Below are positions 16,451 to 23,715 of a stretch of 42,666 nucleotides of DNA, in pieces. A program made the translations under genes and the position numbers. The notes beneath the pieces are model-generated. The model saw only the letters and a program-made list of their open reading frames with translations. It did no database searches and was not told where the DNA came from. The DNA is from an uncultured Candidatus Saccharibacteria bacterium (GTDB taxonomy: Bacteria > Patescibacteriota > Saccharimonadia > Saccharimonadales > Saccharimonadaceae). How positions within the stretch are numbered: position 1 is the stretch's first letter; each line of letters starts with the position of its first letter. The stretch spans positions 1 to 42,666 of the forward strand of contig CALIJG010000024.1 of assembly GCA_938018005.1 (NCBI GenBank), in the 5' to 3' direction.

Positions 16451-17783
16451 AAACTGGCGGTGGGTGCGTCAGCGATGGCGATTTTCGCTCGTTGCGATTG
16501 GATTATTAATTACACTGAGTGTACTCACGATCCTGAGTGATCAACAGGGCCCACGCTTGCGTCATGCAGTGCTGGCAGATGATCCGAATACAGGCTACCA
16601 GACAGTGCAATTGCAGTTTAATCAGCCAGTCAAGCCGGTTGAAGCTCGTGCAATACGAATCTCGCCGCGCGCAGACTTTACTGTTATAACAAACAACGCA
16701 ACTGTGACGATTCAGTTCCGACATCGTTTGCAAAATAACTCGCAGTATCATGTGGCGATTGATCAGCTAGCTAACGCCTATACACAGCAGCTCGCAGCAG
16801 CCAGTTACCACTTTAATACGCCACCAGCACAGCTCTATTATCTCAAGCACCGCGATCTTACAGAGACAAAAACAGAGTTCTACGTCGCACAAGCGACAGA
16901 TGCTATCGTGCAGATGAATCTGGCAACAAAGCATGAGAAGACACTTTACCAAGCGACGCGAATTATCGACTATGCAGTAGTGGGTTCTCGTATCGTTGTC
17001 CACACAATGAATGATGCGAAAACCAGTGAATTGCATCAGGTTGATATAGAGACTGGTGCTGTATCGCCATTACCGTTGCCTGGTAAGGGTACGGTGTCTC
17101 GCCTGCGAGCGATGGATAATGGAACGGTGGGATATCTCTTTGCAAAGGCAGACAGCAAAGAAAAGATCACTAATCTCATCGTGCATGATATCGCAGCGCA
17201 GCGCCACCACACTATACGTGGCCTTAACGCGCAGCCATTACCAGTGTATGATTGGCGCTCAGTATCACGTGGTGCAGCAGTTGTGGTGCGAACTCGCGGT
17301 GATGATGTACTGCTTATTGACCCGACTGGCAAGCACGCTATGCAGCCGCTTGGCCAGGCAGCAGTGCTTGGTGATGTATCATATGATGGCAAGAATATTA
17401 TTATGATGAAAACGGGGGAGGGGTATTTTGCACTCAACCTAGAAAATAGCAAAAAATCACCCATTACTCACCAACAAGGAAACGACGTCATATCATTAGC
17501 TGCCTTCTTACACACCCGCAGTGGCTATAGTATGGAGATAACGAGTGTTAATCAACAGCACATATTGCAGCGCCAAACAATACTCACTTACCCAGCCAAA
17601 CAAGTGATTCACCGAACGACACCACCGGTATATACAACAAACATCACTGTATCGCCAAACGATCAGTACACTGCCATTGAGCAAAAAAGCACCGCTGATA
17701 GCTCCACTAAAACGCACATTATTGATAATAAAACTGGTCATATAGTGCACACACTTGATGGCAAGGCGGTGGTTTGGCTATAA
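16440..17783 (+). CDS. Membrane-anchored Ig-like plus beta-propeller-like surface protein
   Basis: The 447 aa have one N-terminal membrane helix (about 16-35). About 100 residues resembling a bacterial Ig-like (SbsA-type) domain follow (LQFNQPVKP...ISPRADF...VTIQFRHRL). The C-terminal part is beta-rich, with repeated strand-turn units such as DDVLLIDPTG and NDQYTAIEQ that suggest a WD40/PQQ-like propeller. The start at 16440 is supported by AAGGAG at 16430-16435 and the overlap with the DUF1980 gene; the frame is open further upstream only as an antisense-like extension. It may be the sensor or substrate-binding partner of the permease pair. Function unknown. Confidence 0.75.
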   Translation: MNTKNWRWVRQRWRFSLVAIGLLITLSVLTILSDQQGPRLRHAVLADDPNTGYQTVQLQFNQPVKPVEARAIRISPRADFTVITNNATVTIQFRHRLQNNSQYHVAIDQLANAYTQQLAAASYHFNTPPAQLYYLKHRDLTETKTEFYVAQATDAIVQMNLATKHEKTLYQATRIIDYAVVGSRIVVHTMNDAKTSELHQVDIETGAVSPLPLPGKGTVSRLRAMDNGTVGYLFAKADSKEKITNLIVHDIAAQRHHTIRGLNAQPLPVYDWRSVSRGAAVVVRTRGDDVLLIDPTGKHAMQPLGQAAVLGDVSYDGKNIIMMKTGEGYFALNLENSKKSPITHQQGNDVISLAAFLHTRSGYSMEITSVNQQHILQRQTILTYPAKQVIHRTTPPVYTTNITVSPNDQYTAIEQKSTADSSTKTHIIDNKTGHIVHTLDGKAVVWL

Positions 17784-17889
17784 AACAAGCGATAGAACCT
17801 AAAGCGGCCGTATTGTATCTTAAGGGTAGGGATTGCATCTCTATGCCATATAACTAAAATACGTAATTGGTGTTTGCACAATGTTCCGG

Positions 17890-17895
17890 TATACT
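17890..17895 (+). promoter_or_regulatory. -10 box of radC
   Basis: TATACT about 34 nt before the chosen radC start; the leader carries AAGGGAG at 17913-17919. Confidence 0.45.
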
Positions 17896-17928
17896 ATAAA
17901 AGATATAGCGTGAAGGGAGATGATGCCA

Positions 17929-18582
17929 ATGCGAATGCGCGACAGACGACCAAGTGACCGCCCGCGAGAGAAACTTGCGCGAGATGGAGCAGCTCGCCTG
18001 AGTGACCTCGAGCTCCTTATGGCGATTATCGGCAGTGGTAATGCACAAGCTGACGTTGGCAAAATTGCGCGCTGTGTGCTTAAAGCCTTGCGCACGCATG
18101 GAGGTGATCTAACTCATGAGGAACTCTCCAAGATAACTGGCCTTGGTGCGGCTAAGGTGACAGTGATTCTCGCAAATTTTGAGCTTGCGCGGCGCTATCT
18201 ACTCAAAAGTGACCAGCCTATTATTGATGAGCCGAGCAAAGCAGCAGAGCAACTCACCGATATTCGCGACAAACGGCAAGAGCATTTTGTCTGCCTGACG
18301 CTTGATGGAGCGCATCGCTTGATCGCCAAACGCACAATTACTATTGGCACGCTAACTGCGAGCTTGGTGCACCCACGAGAAGTCTTTACGGATGCAATTG
18401 CCGACCGAGCAGCGGGGATTATTGTGGCGCATAATCATCCTAGCGGGCAGCTTATCGCAAGCCAGGCCGATCGAGAGACAACACAGCGTCTGACTGAGGC
18501 AGGCAAGCTGCTTGGCATCCAGCTGCTAGACCACCTTATCGTTACGAAACACGACTATATATCAATCATCACTGAAACATAA
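17929..18582 (+). CDS. radC: DNA repair protein RadC
   Basis: A 217-aa JAB1/MPN-like (DUF2466) protein. The N-terminal helix-hairpin-helix region (about 20-95, with ITGLGAAKV) is followed by the metalloprotease-like core with the RadC signature HNHPSG...SQAD (HxH plus Asp metal ligands). The family is linked to DNA uptake and recombination contexts, although its biochemical role is unsettled. Four ATG codons lie within 17920-17937; 17929 is preferred because AAGGGAG sits about 9 nt upstream. It ends 58 nt before the dnaJ start, with the CIRCE operator in between. Confidence 0.92.
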   Translation: MRMRDRRPSDRPREKLARDGAARLSDLELLMAIIGSGNAQADVGKIARCVLKALRTHGGDLTHEELSKITGLGAAKVTVILANFELARRYLLKSDQPIIDEPSKAAEQLTDIRDKRQEHFVCLTLDGAHRLIAKRTITIGTLTASLVHPREVFTDAIADRAAGIIVAHNHPSGQLIASQADRETTQRLTEAGKLLGIQLLDHLIVTKHDYISIITET

Positions 18583-18593
18583 GGAATGACCTG

Positions 18594-18620
18594 TTAGCAC
18601 TCTTGCAATTAGAGTGCCAA
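18594..18620. promoter_or_regulatory. CIRCE operator (HrcA site) of dnaJ
   Basis: TTAGCACTC (18594-18602), a 9-nt centre and GAGTGCCAA (18612-18620). This is the CIRCE consensus with one mismatch in the right arm (C for T). The -35 box TTGCAA lies in its centre. Confidence 0.92.
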
Positions 18621-18631
18621 TTGGCTATACT
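18603..18631 (+). promoter_or_regulatory. dnaJ promoter inside CIRCE
   Basis: TTGCAA (18603-18608) and TATACT (18626-18631) have a 17-nt spacer. The -10 ends 9 nt before the dnaJ ATG at 18641, so the transcript is almost leaderless. HrcA on CIRCE would cover the -35. Confidence 0.8.
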
Positions 18632-18640
18632 AAGACAGAT

Positions 18641-19762
18641 ATGGCGAAGCGAGATTATTATGAGGTGCTTGGTGTTGCCAAAAGCGCCAGCGATGATGAC
18701 ATCAAGCGGGCATTCCGCAAATTAGCAGTGAAGTACCACCCAGATAAAGCGGGTGGGAGTGAAGAGAAATTCAAAGAAATTAATGAAGCGTATGAGGTCC
18801 TGAAGGACAAGCAAAAGCGTCAGCGGTATGACCAATTTGGCCATGCGGGCGTTGGTGGTGCTGCCAGCGGTAGTGGTGGCGGTAACCCATTCGCTGGTTT
18901 TGGCGACTTTGGCCAAGGGCAGAATATCCACTTTGATTTTGGTGATGGTGGCCTGGGAGATATCTTTGGCCAGTTCTTTGGCGGCGCTGCTAGTGGCAGT
19001 GCAAATCAAGGCCCAGCACATGGTCGTGCTGTTGAGACGAGTGTGACGCTCGAATTTGAAGAAGCGATCTTTGGCAAAGAAGTTGCTCTTGCATTAACGC
19101 TTGACGACGAATGCGAGCATTGCCACGGCAGCACCGTCGAACCTGGCTCAAGCCTTAAGAGTTGTCCAGATTGTAAAGGCACTGGCCAGCGTGTGCGGAC
19201 GATGAACACAATGTTTGGACCCATTCAGCAGGCCGTAACGTGCGAGACCTGCCAGGGTCGTGGGCAAATACCAGAGAAGGCCTGTACAGTCTGCCGGGGT
19301 AGCGGTGTGCAGCGTCGCGAGCAGATAATTACAGTCAAGATTCCCGCTGGTATCGATAATGGCTCGACGATTCGTCTCCGTGGTCGTGGCGAAGCTGTAG
19401 GTGGTGGCAGCAAGGGCGACCTCTATGTGCAGGTGCGAGTCAATCCACACAAGACGTTTAGCCGCGAAGGTGATGTAATCCTGAGTGAGGAGCATATCGG
19501 TATGGCAGATGCAGCGCTTGGTGCCGAGCTCGACGTTAAGACAGTCGATGGGACGATTACAATGAAGGTGCCAGCTGGTACACAATCGGGCACAGACTTC
19601 AAGTTATCTGGCCATGGCGTGCCACACATGCGAAGCGACAAGCGTGGCCCCCATATCGTGACAGTAGTGGTCGATACCCCAACCAAACTAAACCGCCGCC
19701 AGAAGGAAATCCTTCGCGAGTTTAATGACACGTTAGGGCGGAAGGGGATATTTGGGCTGTAG
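18641..19762 (+). CDS. dnaJ: Chaperone protein DnaJ
   Basis: Type I Hsp40 co-chaperone of DnaK, 373 aa. Domains in order are the J domain (1-70, with YHPDK), a Gly/Phe-rich linker (about 75-125), a zinc-binding region with four CxxCxGxG-type repeats (about 160-230; CEHCHGS, CPDCKGTG, CETCQGRG, CTVCRGSG), and two C-terminal peptide-binding domains. The start at 18641 follows from the -10 box position; an upstream in-frame start at 18614 would lie inside the CIRCE operator. dnaK and grpE are not in this window, so dnaJ stands alone with its own HrcA-type control. Confidence 0.97.
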   Translation: MAKRDYYEVLGVAKSASDDDIKRAFRKLAVKYHPDKAGGSEEKFKEINEAYEVLKDKQKRQRYDQFGHAGVGGAASGSGGGNPFAGFGDFGQGQNIHFDFGDGGLGDIFGQFFGGAASGSANQGPAHGRAVETSVTLEFEEAIFGKEVALALTLDDECEHCHGSTVEPGSSLKSCPDCKGTGQRVRTMNTMFGPIQQAVTCETCQGRGQIPEKACTVCRGSGVQRREQIITVKIPAGIDNGSTIRLRGRGEAVGGGSKGDLYVQVRVNPHKTFSREGDVILSEEHIGMADAALGAELDVKTVDGTITMKVPAGTQSGTDFKLSGHGVPHMRSDKRGPHIVTVVVDTPTKLNRRQKEILREFNDTLGRKGIFGL

Positions 19763-19782
19763 TGTAGCAAGCCGATGACGCG

Positions 19783-19827
19783 ATCTACTAAAAGCTCCTT
19801 GAGACAGGAGTTTTTAGTAGATTTTAT
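19783..19827 (+). terminator. Rho-independent terminator of dnaJ
   Basis: A long hairpin in which ATCTACTAAAA plus CTCCT (19783-19799) pairs with AGGAG plus TTTTTAGTAGAT (19806-19822) around TGAGAC. It is followed by TTTATTG. Confidence 0.85.
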
Positions 19828-19936
19828 TGTTTTATATATTTTAATAAGTTCACTAATTATCGTATAGTATGTTACTATTGGTACGATATAGATGACAGCG
19901 TGTAGTCTGAAATGTCGTGGTGAGTAGGAGAAAACC

Positions 19937-20848
19937 ATGAAAAAGAAGGTTTTGATAATTGTTAGTAAAAAACCAAAGGATGAGAACAGTTTTAATTGGT
20001 ATGGGCTTAGTAGGTGGCTACAGCGGTTGTTGGGTGATGTTGAGGTGCAGATAACATCTTTTGATCAACTGGTTTATGTGTCTGGTGGAGGATGTTCTGA
20101 AATTTACCACTCTATCGAGGGTTATGATATTGCTAACTTTGATCTTGTTCTAATAAGAAAAGTAGGTGATGAACTTGAGCACGGTATTGCAGTAGCACAT
20201 TATCTAGACCAAAAAGGCACGCCATTTACAGATAGTTATCTACTGACTCAAGGCAAGGGCAAACTAGCATGTTCATTTGCAAGACAAAAGTACCTACCTG
20301 TACCTAAAACAGTGTATGCAAGTCAACTATTTATAGCGACAGCGATAAAGAATAGTAAACTGCGACCACCTTTTGTGCTTAAGGCGGACAATGGTAAGAA
20401 AGGTCAAGATAATTTCTTAATCCAGTCTTTTGAAGAGATGGAAGACGTACTACAGCGGCTTCAGAATACTACTATGATTGCTCAAGAATATATTCCCAAT
20501 AGAGGAGATTATCGGTTCCTTGTATTAGGGGGCAAGGTAAGGTTAATTTTGCTAAGAAAAGGAAAAGAAGGCTCATATCTCAACAATACATCACAAGGTG
20601 GTTCAGCAGAGGTAATCAATGCTAAAAATTTTCCACGAGACATCATAGACAAGGCAGAGCAAGCAGCAAAGATAGAACGGCTGGAAGTAGCGGGTGTTGA
20701 TATTATACAAGATATAACTACTGGTGAGTATTATATTCTTGAGGTTAATAGAGCGCCACAGATTGCAACTGGTGTATGTAATGATGAAAAGATGATCGCA
20801 TATAGCGAGATGGTAGCTGAATATTTATCAAGTAATAAAAGTCTATGA
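19937..20848 (+). CDS. ATP-grasp ligase (RimK-related), first gene of a coupled operon
   Basis: A 303-aa ATP-grasp carboxylate-amine ligase. Visible landmarks are the lysine-bearing FVLKADNGKKGQDN, the hinge region IAQEYIPN followed by RGDYRFLVLGG, VAGVDIIQD and the metal-binding EVNRAPQIATG near the C-terminus. Such enzymes join an amino acid or amine to a carboxylate through an acyl phosphate. The substrate here is unknown. TAGGAG at 19925-19930 precedes the ATG. The gene is more A/T-rich than its surroundings, as is the next one, hinting at transfer. Its stop overlaps the next start (ATGA). Confidence 0.87.
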   Translation: MKKKVLIIVSKKPKDENSFNWYGLSRWLQRLLGDVEVQITSFDQLVYVSGGGCSEIYHSIEGYDIANFDLVLIRKVGDELEHGIAVAHYLDQKGTPFTDSYLLTQGKGKLACSFARQKYLPVPKTVYASQLFIATAIKNSKLRPPFVLKADNGKKGQDNFLIQSFEEMEDVLQRLQNTTMIAQEYIPNRGDYRFLVLGGKVRLILLRKGKEGSYLNNTSQGGSAEVINAKNFPRDIIDKAEQAAKIERLEVAGVDIIQDITTGEYYILEVNRAPQIATGVCNDEKMIAYSEMVAEYLSSNKSL

Positions 20849-21357
20849 AGCAACGAAAGAGGATTATTATTGGCCGCAATGTAAGGATTCACTTTAGCCA
20901 GCGGATGGATGTGCCAGCCAAGGTAGATACTGGTGCAGATAATTCAGCAGTGTGGGCGAGCAACATTAGGGTTGGCAAGGATGGTGTGTTACGTTTTTCT
21001 CTGTTTGGCGAAGGTTCGCCATATTACACAGGCAAATTAATTAAACGAACCGAGTATTCTGTTGCTGCTGTGCGAAGTGCTTCTGGGCACCAGGTGATAA
21101 AGTATTGTACTTACTTTACGGTACGCATTGGCGGCAGAAAGATTCGTGTCTTATTTGGCTTATCTGATCGGTCACTTCATAATTTCCCTGTATTAATCGG
21201 GAGACGTACCTTACATAAAGGAAGATTCTTAGTTGACGTCCGTAAGGGTGAAATAGATAGCGTAAAGCAAAAATACACTCAAAAACTCAACAGAGAGCTC
21301 AAAAGAAATCCGCATAAATTCTATAAAAAATACCATAAGGAGAGGTCAGAAAAGTGA
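20845..21357 (+). CDS. Retropepsin-like protease of the RimB / 'Zn_protease' (PF05618-type) family
   Basis: The 170 aa match the small family annotated as putative ATP-dependent zinc protease, whose known fold is retropepsin-like. The catalytic-type motif is D28-TGAD-NSAVWA, and the family C-terminal motif FPVLIGRRTLHKGRFLVDV is present. The family often sits next to RimK-type ATP-grasp ligases and is thought to trim or process what the ligase adds. Here it is sandwiched between two ATP-grasp genes with ATGA and GTGA overlaps. The tail is highly basic, so nucleic acid or ribosome contact is possible (inference). Confidence 0.85.
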   Translation: MKQRKRIIIGRNVRIHFSQRMDVPAKVDTGADNSAVWASNIRVGKDGVLRFSLFGEGSPYYTGKLIKRTEYSVAAVRSASGHQVIKYCTYFTVRIGGRKIRVLFGLSDRSLHNFPVLIGRRTLHKGRFLVDVRKGEIDSVKQKYTQKLNRELKRNPHKFYKKYHKERSEK

Positions 21358-22271
21358 AAATCGCGATACTCAGTAATGGCAATGTGAATTACTCAACGCT
21401 TCGTCTCAAGGAAGAGGCAGAGAAGCGTGGACATAGTGTGAGAGTGATTAAATACCGCAAATGCTATGTGACGATTGACGAGAAGAACCCAACGGTGATG
21501 TATAATGGTGAAGCAATTGATCAGTACGATGCAATAATTCCGCGCATTGCAAGCTACATGACTCGCTACGGCACAGCAGTGGCACGCCAATTAGAAATGG
21601 CGTACCCACGCACGCTTTTTGTTAATCGCTCGATTGCGATTACCCGAGCGCGCGATAAACTGCGTTCGACACAGCTACTAGCCCGAGGTGGAGTAGCTAT
21701 TCCTAAGACAGTGTTTAGCCGCAACTCAGCCGATATAGACGATCTCCTTAACGAACTTGGTGGTACGCCGGTTATCATCAAACTCGCTCGTGGTACTCAT
21801 GGCAATGGTGTGGTGCTAGCGGAGACGAAGAAGGCGGCAAAGTCAGTGCTCCAGGCGTTGTACCTCACCAACGAGGATGGGACAAACATCCTGTTGCAAG
21901 AATTTATTCGTGAGTCAGCTGGAGTAGACATTCGCGCCTTTGTGGTGGGGAGTCGTGTAGTGGCGAGTATGAAGCGCCAGAGCCTAGATGATGACTTTCG
22001 ATCTAACCTCCATAAGGGAGGCGAAGGAACGCCGATTCGCTTGACGGATACCGAGCGTCGCATGTGTTTGCGGGCGGCTAAGGCGATGGGTCTGACGGTA
22101 GCGGGTGTTGACTTTATGCGCTCGAGTCGTGGGCCACTAGTGCTTGAGGTCAATGCGAGCCCAGGCTTTGGGATAGAGAAAATTACGCGGCGCAATGTAG
22201 CCAAACCGATCATTGAATATATTGAGCGCAATGCGAAGCGGCAGCACAAGAAGGATCGCGTTGGGGCGTAG
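21354..22271 (+). CDS. RimK-like ATP-grasp ligase
   Basis: The 305 aa closely follow the RimK layout: N-terminal pre-ATP-grasp domain (MKIAILSNG...IPRIASYMTRYG), then the ATP-grasp core with VIIKLARGTHGNGV, LQEFI, DIRAFVVGSRVVASMKR, FRSNLHKGG and LEVNASPGFGIE. RimK of E. coli adds glutamates to ribosomal protein S6; the acceptor here is unknown. The start is the GTG at 21354, which overlaps the stop of the protease gene (GTGA), with AAGGAGAGG about 8 nt upstream. Codon use looks more like the rest of the window than the first gene of the operon. Confidence 0.9.
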   Translation: MKIAILSNGNVNYSTLRLKEEAEKRGHSVRVIKYRKCYVTIDEKNPTVMYNGEAIDQYDAIIPRIASYMTRYGTAVARQLEMAYPRTLFVNRSIAITRARDKLRSTQLLARGGVAIPKTVFSRNSADIDDLLNELGGTPVIIKLARGTHGNGVVLAETKKAAKSVLQALYLTNEDGTNILLQEFIRESAGVDIRAFVVGSRVVASMKRQSLDDDFRSNLHKGGEGTPIRLTDTERRMCLRAAKAMGLTVAGVDFMRSSRGPLVLEVNASPGFGIEKITRRNVAKPIIEYIERNAKRQHKKDRVGA

Positions 22272-22325
22272 CTACCCAAACGTATTGGCATTTCTCATGA
22301 CGCTTATGTTGAATCGATGTCATGG

Positions 22326-22331
22326 TATAAT
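22326..22331 (+). promoter_or_regulatory. -10 box of leaderless small membrane protein
   Basis: TATAAT ends exactly 6 nt before the ATG at 22338 and overlaps an upstream in-frame reading that begins at 22317. Confidence 0.65.
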
Positions 22332-22337
22332 GGTGGC

Positions 22338-22820
22338 ATGATGTTGCTTGGATTGCTTGTTGGTACGGCTGTAGTTTCGGCTGGTTTGGTATATATAGCG
22401 AAGCGGCATTTTGGGCTACCAGTAATGGGTCTGGCGGTCGGTATGGTAGTGACACAGCTATGGGCGGCAGATGTCATGCCGTATGCTGCTGGGGTTGGCA
22501 TAGGCATTGACCGATCTGCTTTGCTTGCAGCGGTGACGATTGTGCTGACGGTGCTACCAGCTGTGGTGCTGGTGTGTTGCGGCTCGGTGATAAGCCAGCG
22601 CTGGTGGCGTATTGGTGGCTCACTGATCTTTGGTGTTGTGGCGACGTATGTGCTGTTTGGTGCGCTGAGTAGCCTCGTGCCAGTTGATGAGACAAGCAAG
22701 ACGGTTGTGGCAGCACTGGATGGGTCTCATGCAGCGGTTGTTACGATAGGGTTTGCACTTGCACTTGTTGACACGCTTGTGGCTCGTACGAAGAGCGCAA
22801 AACCACACAAGAAAAAGTAG
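22338..22820 (+). CDS. Small polytopic membrane protein, function unknown
   Basis: A 160-aa protein of mostly hydrophobic residues forming about five membrane helices, ending in a short basic tail (KPHKKK). I do not recognise a family. It is read from its own leaderless promoter and is convergent with yebC. The start at 22338 is chosen from the -10 box; the next codon is also ATG (22341). Confidence 0.7.
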   Translation: MMLLGLLVGTAVVSAGLVYIAKRHFGLPVMGLAVGMVVTQLWAADVMPYAAGVGIGIDRSALLAAVTIVLTVLPAVVLVCCGSVISQRWWRIGGSLIFGVVATYVLFGALSSLVPVDETSKTVVAALDGSHAAVVTIGFALALVDTLVARTKSAKPHKKK

Positions 22821-22870
22821 AAAACTTTGTTATCTCAGTGTAGGTCTTAGGCCTGCAATGCGTCCTGTCT

Positions 22871-22903
22871 GCTATATAAAACGACCCTCGATCTGAGGGT
22901 CGT
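22871..22903 (-). terminator. Rho-independent terminator of yebC
   Basis: ACGACCCTC (22881-22889) and GAGGGTCGT (22895-22903) form a 9-bp stem around GATCT. Read on the minus strand, the stem is followed by TTTATATAG. It may also stop the convergent gene. Confidence 0.8.
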
Positions 22904-22956
22904 GATACAATTATACATATACGCAGACACTTGCTGAGCGTTATTTGATAGTATGA

Positions 22957-23661
22957 TTACGCGGCGTTTGTTGCAACGTTTGTCACATCATCGAGTGCTT
23001 CGAGTGCATCGATGATTTTGGTAAGCTTGCGAGCGGTTTCATCATCCTCGATGGCGACGGTGTTGTTGGGTACGTACTGGAGCTCTGCATCTTCAACAGT
23101 CATGCCAGTTGCGAGCAAAGCTTCGCGAACTTTGGCGAGCTCTTTTTTGTCGGTGTAGACGGTGAGGCCGCCATCTTCTTCTGTTGCATCCTCAGCCCCA
23201 GCATCAAGCACAGTAAGGAGCGCTTCTTCACCACTTGCTGCTACACGGATCACGCCCTTGCGCGCAAACTGAAACATCACACTACCGCTATCTGCCATAG
23301 TGCCGCCATTCTTGGTGAGAGCAGTGCGGACCTCTGGGTAGGTGCGGTTCTTGTTATCGGTTGCTGTCTCGATAATGATGCCAACACCACCTGGGCCGTA
23401 GCCTTCATAGACTGCCTCTTCGAGTGCGGCAGCATTTTTATCATTGATGCGATCAATTGCTCGCTGGATGTTAGAGTTGGGCATGTTGGCTGCCCGAGCC
23501 TTCTCGATGGCCAATGCGAGGCTTGAGTTGGTTGTTGGATCGGTGCCGCCACGGGCTGCAATGGCAATCATATTGCCAAGCTTGGTAAAGGCTGCGCCGC
23601 GCTTTGCATCAACCACGGCCTTTTGGCGATGGGTCGTGGCCCATTTACTGTGTCCAGACAT
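22957..23661 (-). CDS. yebC: YebC/PmpR-family protein
   Basis: The 234 aa start with the family signature MSGHSKWATTHRQKAVVDAK and contain GPGGVGII and the GGTMADSGSVMFQF region. The family was long called a DNA-binding transcription regulator; members have also been connected with translation of proline-rich stretches. AAGGAG (plus-strand CTCCTT, 23667-23672) lies 5 nt before the ATG. A minus-strand TACAAT sits about 32 nt upstream of the start (plus ATTGTA near 23694). Ordinary length, no oddities. Confidence 0.96.
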   Translation of the reverse strand: MSGHSKWATTHRQKAVVDAKRGAAFTKLGNMIAIAARGGTDPTTNSSLALAIEKARAANMPNSNIQRAIDRINDKNAAALEEAVYEGYGPGGVGIIIETATDNKNRTYPEVRTALTKNGGTMADSGSVMFQFARKGVIRVAASGEEALLTVLDAGAEDATEEDGGLTVYTDKKELAKVREALLATGMTVEDAELQYVPNNTVAIEDDETARKLTKIIDALEALDDVTNVATNAA

Positions 23662-23715
23662 AGGTTCTCCTTGATTGTTCTATATTTCAACTCATTGTAG
23701 CATATTGGGTAGTTG

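Noticed and set aside
18594..18620. Terminator of radC
   Set aside because: The inverted repeat is the CIRCE consensus, has no U-run, and overlaps the dnaJ promoter.
19937..22271. Ribosomally made peptide (graspetide) cluster
   Set aside because: There is an ATP-grasp pair, but no short precursor gene with a repeated core is visible next to it, and the middle gene fits a RimB-type protease.
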